From positions 62,001-126,000 of the forward strand of contig NC_060202.1 of assembly GCF_020623625.1 (NCBI RefSeq): DNA of 64,000 nt, read 5' to 3'. Source of the stretch: Saccharomycodes ludwigii. Taxonomy: Eukaryota > Ascomycota > Saccharomycetes > Saccharomycodales > Saccharomycodaceae. Every line of letters begins with the position of its first letter. The stretch's first letter is position 1. The notes beneath the pieces were generated by a model. The model did not search any database and was not told the origin of the DNA. It saw only the letters and a list, made by a program, of their open reading frames with translations. Positions 61,678-64,000 of the stretch are shown here, one piece after another. The position numbers and the translations under genes were made by a program.

Positions 61678-61996
61678 GTCTCTTTGGTCATATAGATAAA
61701 ACTGTATGTTCTGTTTTACTACAAATTAAAAATGGGCAAAAAAAAAAAAAATGGCTATACGTAAATTTTTTCTGGTTAATAATGATTATTTTTTTTTCTC
61801 TCGCTTTGTCGCATTAACAAAATAAAAAAAAAAAAAAAAAATAAATAAATAATAATGTTAAGAAATAATTATTAAAAAAAAATAATATAAACAAATATTG
61901 TATACATATATATATATATATATTTAAATGTATAAACAAATGAGGGACAAAAAAAAAAAAAAAAAACAGTTTTCTTTTTCTTTCTAATCGAACACT
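61678..61996. other. COG1 promoter / ARB1 3' spacer
   Basis: About 319 bp with A runs at 61739-61751, 61824-61841 and 61951-61966, and a TA run at 61906-61923. No gene is seen. Confidence 0.7.
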
Positions 61997-63820
61997 TCAG
62001 AATGTCATCTTTGAAGCCAACTTCTTCTTGTAATCTTGAATAGTACCTTCCCATTTGGTGGCTTTCTTGTGTTCAACAACGTAAATATCTTGGGCAATTT
62101 GATCTAATAATGTAAAATCATGCGAAATGACTAGAACAGCACCAGTATAAGCATTAATAGCCTCAGCTAATGAGTTAATAGTTGGAATATCCAAACCGTT
62201 AGTAGGTTCATCAAATAACAACACATTTGGATTCTCTAAAGCTAGAAGAGCAAAAACAACACGAGATCTTTGACCACCACTTAAAGTACCCATTTTGGCA
62301 GTTTGTGCTTCACCAGTCAACCCATATCTACCTAATTGGCCTCTCCAATATTGGAAATCTTCACTAATATGATTGTATTTATCACGAACAAATTCCAAAG
62401 CAGATTTAGTTAAATCCAATTGATCTTGAGAATGTTGAGAATAAACACCCAATTTAACATGAGTGTGTCTGACTATACGACCACCTTGTGGTTGTAATTC
62501 ACCAGTTAATAGTTTTAATAACGTGGATTTACCAATACCGTTTGGACCAACAAGAGCAACTCTACTATCCATATCTAAACCAAAATCTAAATGTTCATAC
62601 AAGTAATGTTCTGGTTTACCATCATAAGCAAAATTGATATCATCAAATGCCAACACAGGTGGTGGTAGTCTTTCCACATCGGGAAATCTGAAATTGAACA
62701 CTCTGTCTGGAGCAACTGGCTGAATTAAACCATCGGCTTCCATCTTGTCCAAAATCTTTTGTCTAGATTTAGCCTGTCTAACCAAGTTAGCATAAGTACC
62801 TGCAGAAGCAATAAACTTTTTAATATGAATAATTTCTTCTTGTTGCTTATTGTATTGTTTCATTTGATTGGTCTCTAATTCAGTACGTGTTTTCAAATAA
62901 GTGTCATAATTACCACCATAAGCCATTAACTTTTGCTGTCTCATATCAATCATATTGCTACAAACACCATTCAAGAAATCTTGAGAATGGGATACCAATA
63001 GTAAAGTGTTGCTGTATCTCTTTAAATATTCTTCCAACCAAACACAGGCTTCTAAATCCAAGTGGGCAGTTGGATCATCTAACAATAATAAAGTTGGTTT
63101 AATAAATAAGGCCTTGGATAGAGCAACACGCATTCTCCAACCACCAGACATATCTTTGGTCTTCTTCTTGATAGTTTCAGCATTAAAACCTAAACCAATT
63201 AAAATGACAGCAGATCTACTTTCAAAAGTATCTGGGTCCATTTCGTCCATTTTTTCATAAATAAGTTCCAACTTTTCGGATTCCGGACCTTCTTCTAGAA
63301 TTAATCTTTCAACTTCATCTTCTAATCTCTTCAATTCAGCTTGGGCCTCTCTAACAACAAATTCCAGAGCACTATACTCAGTTGGTGGAGCTGGTTCATC
63401 CAATAGATATATATCAATAGATTCTGGGATAGGGTATTCTCTGGTGGCAATACTCTTTAAAAAAGTACTCTTACCACAACCATTAGGTCCTAGCAAACCA
63501 TATCTTCTCCCATGATTTAATTCTAAAATGGAATCTTGAATTAAAACTTTACCATGAAATAATAAAGAGACACTACTTAGTTTAATATCACGAGAAGTGG
63601 CTAAAGAGTCTAAAACACCGGTAACAACACGATCACTTATACCATCTTTATCTTGTTGCAACTTCAATTGTTCAATTTCTGCGGCAACTTTATCTTCTTC
63701 AGTATTTGAATCTTCCGTTTTCTTTGATTTTTTAACTGTTTTACCTTCAGCGGCTCTTTTAGCATCTCTCTCAGCTTTTTTAGCTTCTCTCTTGGCTTTC
63801 GATGCAGATTTTGGAGGCAT
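61997..63820 (-). CDS. ARB1: ABC-F ATPase Arb1 (ribosome biogenesis)
   Basis: The 607-residue protein (S. cerevisiae 610) has a basic N-terminus (about 1-50) and two ABC domains without membrane segments. Domain 1: Walker A GPNGCGKST at 111-119, signature MSGGWRMRV near 224-232, Walker B LLLLDDPTAHLD. Domain 2: GPNGIGKST near 424-432, LSGGQRSRV near 514-522, and VLLFDEPTNGLD. Both sites look complete. Arb1 is an essential ABC-F protein in 40S and 60S biogenesis and ribosome rescue. It is on the minus strand; colinearity with S. cerevisiae chromosome V would predict plus. Confidence 0.98.
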   Translation of the reverse strand: MPPKSASKAKREAKKAERDAKRAAEGKTVKKSKKTEDSNTEEDKVAAEIEQLKLQQDKDGISDRVVTGVLDSLATSRDIKLSSVSLLFHGKVLIQDSILELNHGRRYGLLGPNGCGKSTFLKSIATREYPIPESIDIYLLDEPAPPTEYSALEFVVREAQAELKRLEDEVERLILEEGPESEKLELIYEKMDEMDPDTFESRSAVILIGLGFNAETIKKKTKDMSGGWRMRVALSKALFIKPTLLLLDDPTAHLDLEACVWLEEYLKRYSNTLLLVSHSQDFLNGVCSNMIDMRQQKLMAYGGNYDTYLKTRTELETNQMKQYNKQQEEIIHIKKFIASAGTYANLVRQAKSRQKILDKMEADGLIQPVAPDRVFNFRFPDVERLPPPVLAFDDINFAYDGKPEHYLYEHLDFGLDMDSRVALVGPNGIGKSTLLKLLTGELQPQGGRIVRHTHVKLGVYSQHSQDQLDLTKSALEFVRDKYNHISEDFQYWRGQLGRYGLTGEAQTAKMGTLSGGQRSRVVFALLALENPNVLLFDEPTNGLDIPTINSLAEAINAYTGAVLVISHDFTLLDQIAQDIYVVEHKKATKWEGTIQDYKKKLASKMTF

Positions 63821-64000
63821 AATATATATTCTTTTTTTTTTTACTGTTTATTTACTTTTTATTTTATTTCAAAGAGCTTTTTAACTTTTTTTTTTTCCGT
63901 GTATATATATTATAAAATTTCTTACATTTAAATATTTTTCACTATTTTATGTTAATTATATAAAAGTCGGTAAAAGTAAGTTATTGAATAAAACAAGGTC
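63821..64000. other. ARB1 upstream region
   Basis: 180 bp of AT-rich promoter DNA up to the window edge, with two short T tracts near 63831 and 63886. I see no RRPE or PAC ribosome-biogenesis motif in this part. Confidence 0.6.

Overview
The window is nuclear DNA from a budding yeast (Saccharomycetes): very AT-rich, gene-dense, with intronless genes, long homopolymeric A/T tracts in the spacers, and a tRNA-Ala(AGC) almost identical to that of Saccharomyces cerevisiae. I support 34 protein-coding genes (one truncated by the left edge) and one tRNA gene. I see no transposons, LTRs, CRISPR arrays, rRNA or broken genes.

Gene order is the strongest evidence. Nineteen or so genes follow S. cerevisiae chromosome VII left arm (YGL243W to YGL223C) in the same order and orientation: TAD1 (3' end), YGL242C, KAP114, DOC1, CSE1, HAP2, MTO1, ADE5,7, SEC15, TAN1, EMC4, YGL230C-like, SAP4/155, SHE10, VID30, OST5, MTC3, VRG4, SDT1, COG1. 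Zipped between them are the genes of the sister (post-duplication) regions: YFR045W-like carriers, DUG1, IRC6, KEG1 and ERJ5 from chromosome VI, then SAH1, MXR1, YEN1, GLN3, KRE29 and ARB1 from chromosome V. A single locus carrying both tracks is what a yeast that never underwent the whole-genome duplication should have. Base composition and homopolymers make me think of Saccharomycodes-type yeasts, but the species is a guess.

Layout. 0-12.4 kb: tRNA editing (TAD1, MTO1), nuclear transport (KAP114, CSE1), APC/C (DOC1) and the CCAAT factor HAP2. 13-21 kb: purine synthesis (ADE5,7), two tandem citrate-carrier-like genes, and DAL5, the one recognisable gene foreign to the ancestral order. 22-38 kb: DUG1, SEC15, TAN1, EMC4, IRC6, KEG1, ERJ5, a SAP phosphatase partner, and an unrecognised 93-aa membrane protein. 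38-48 kb: tRNA-Ala, SHE10, SAH1, VID30, OST5, MTC3, MXR1. 48-64 kb: YEN1, GLN3, VRG4, KRE29, SDT1, a repeat-swollen COG1 and ARB1.

These are independent housekeeping genes with their own promoters, not an operon-like system. One functional link is visible: GLN3 encodes the GATA activator expected to act on DAL5, whose upstream region carries three GATAAG cores.

The most interesting unexplained signals are: a 31-bp tandem array with three CArG/Mcm1-like boxes next to the tRNA gene; a CTCGGAC motif that recurs in promoter spacers and that I did not find in coding DNA or convergent spacers; 22 identical 15-bp repeats inside the COG1 candidate; a mitochondrial-type N-terminal extension on DUG1; and a three-residue insertion in the normally fixed linker of Hap2. 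I found no evidence for a wholly new multi-gene system.
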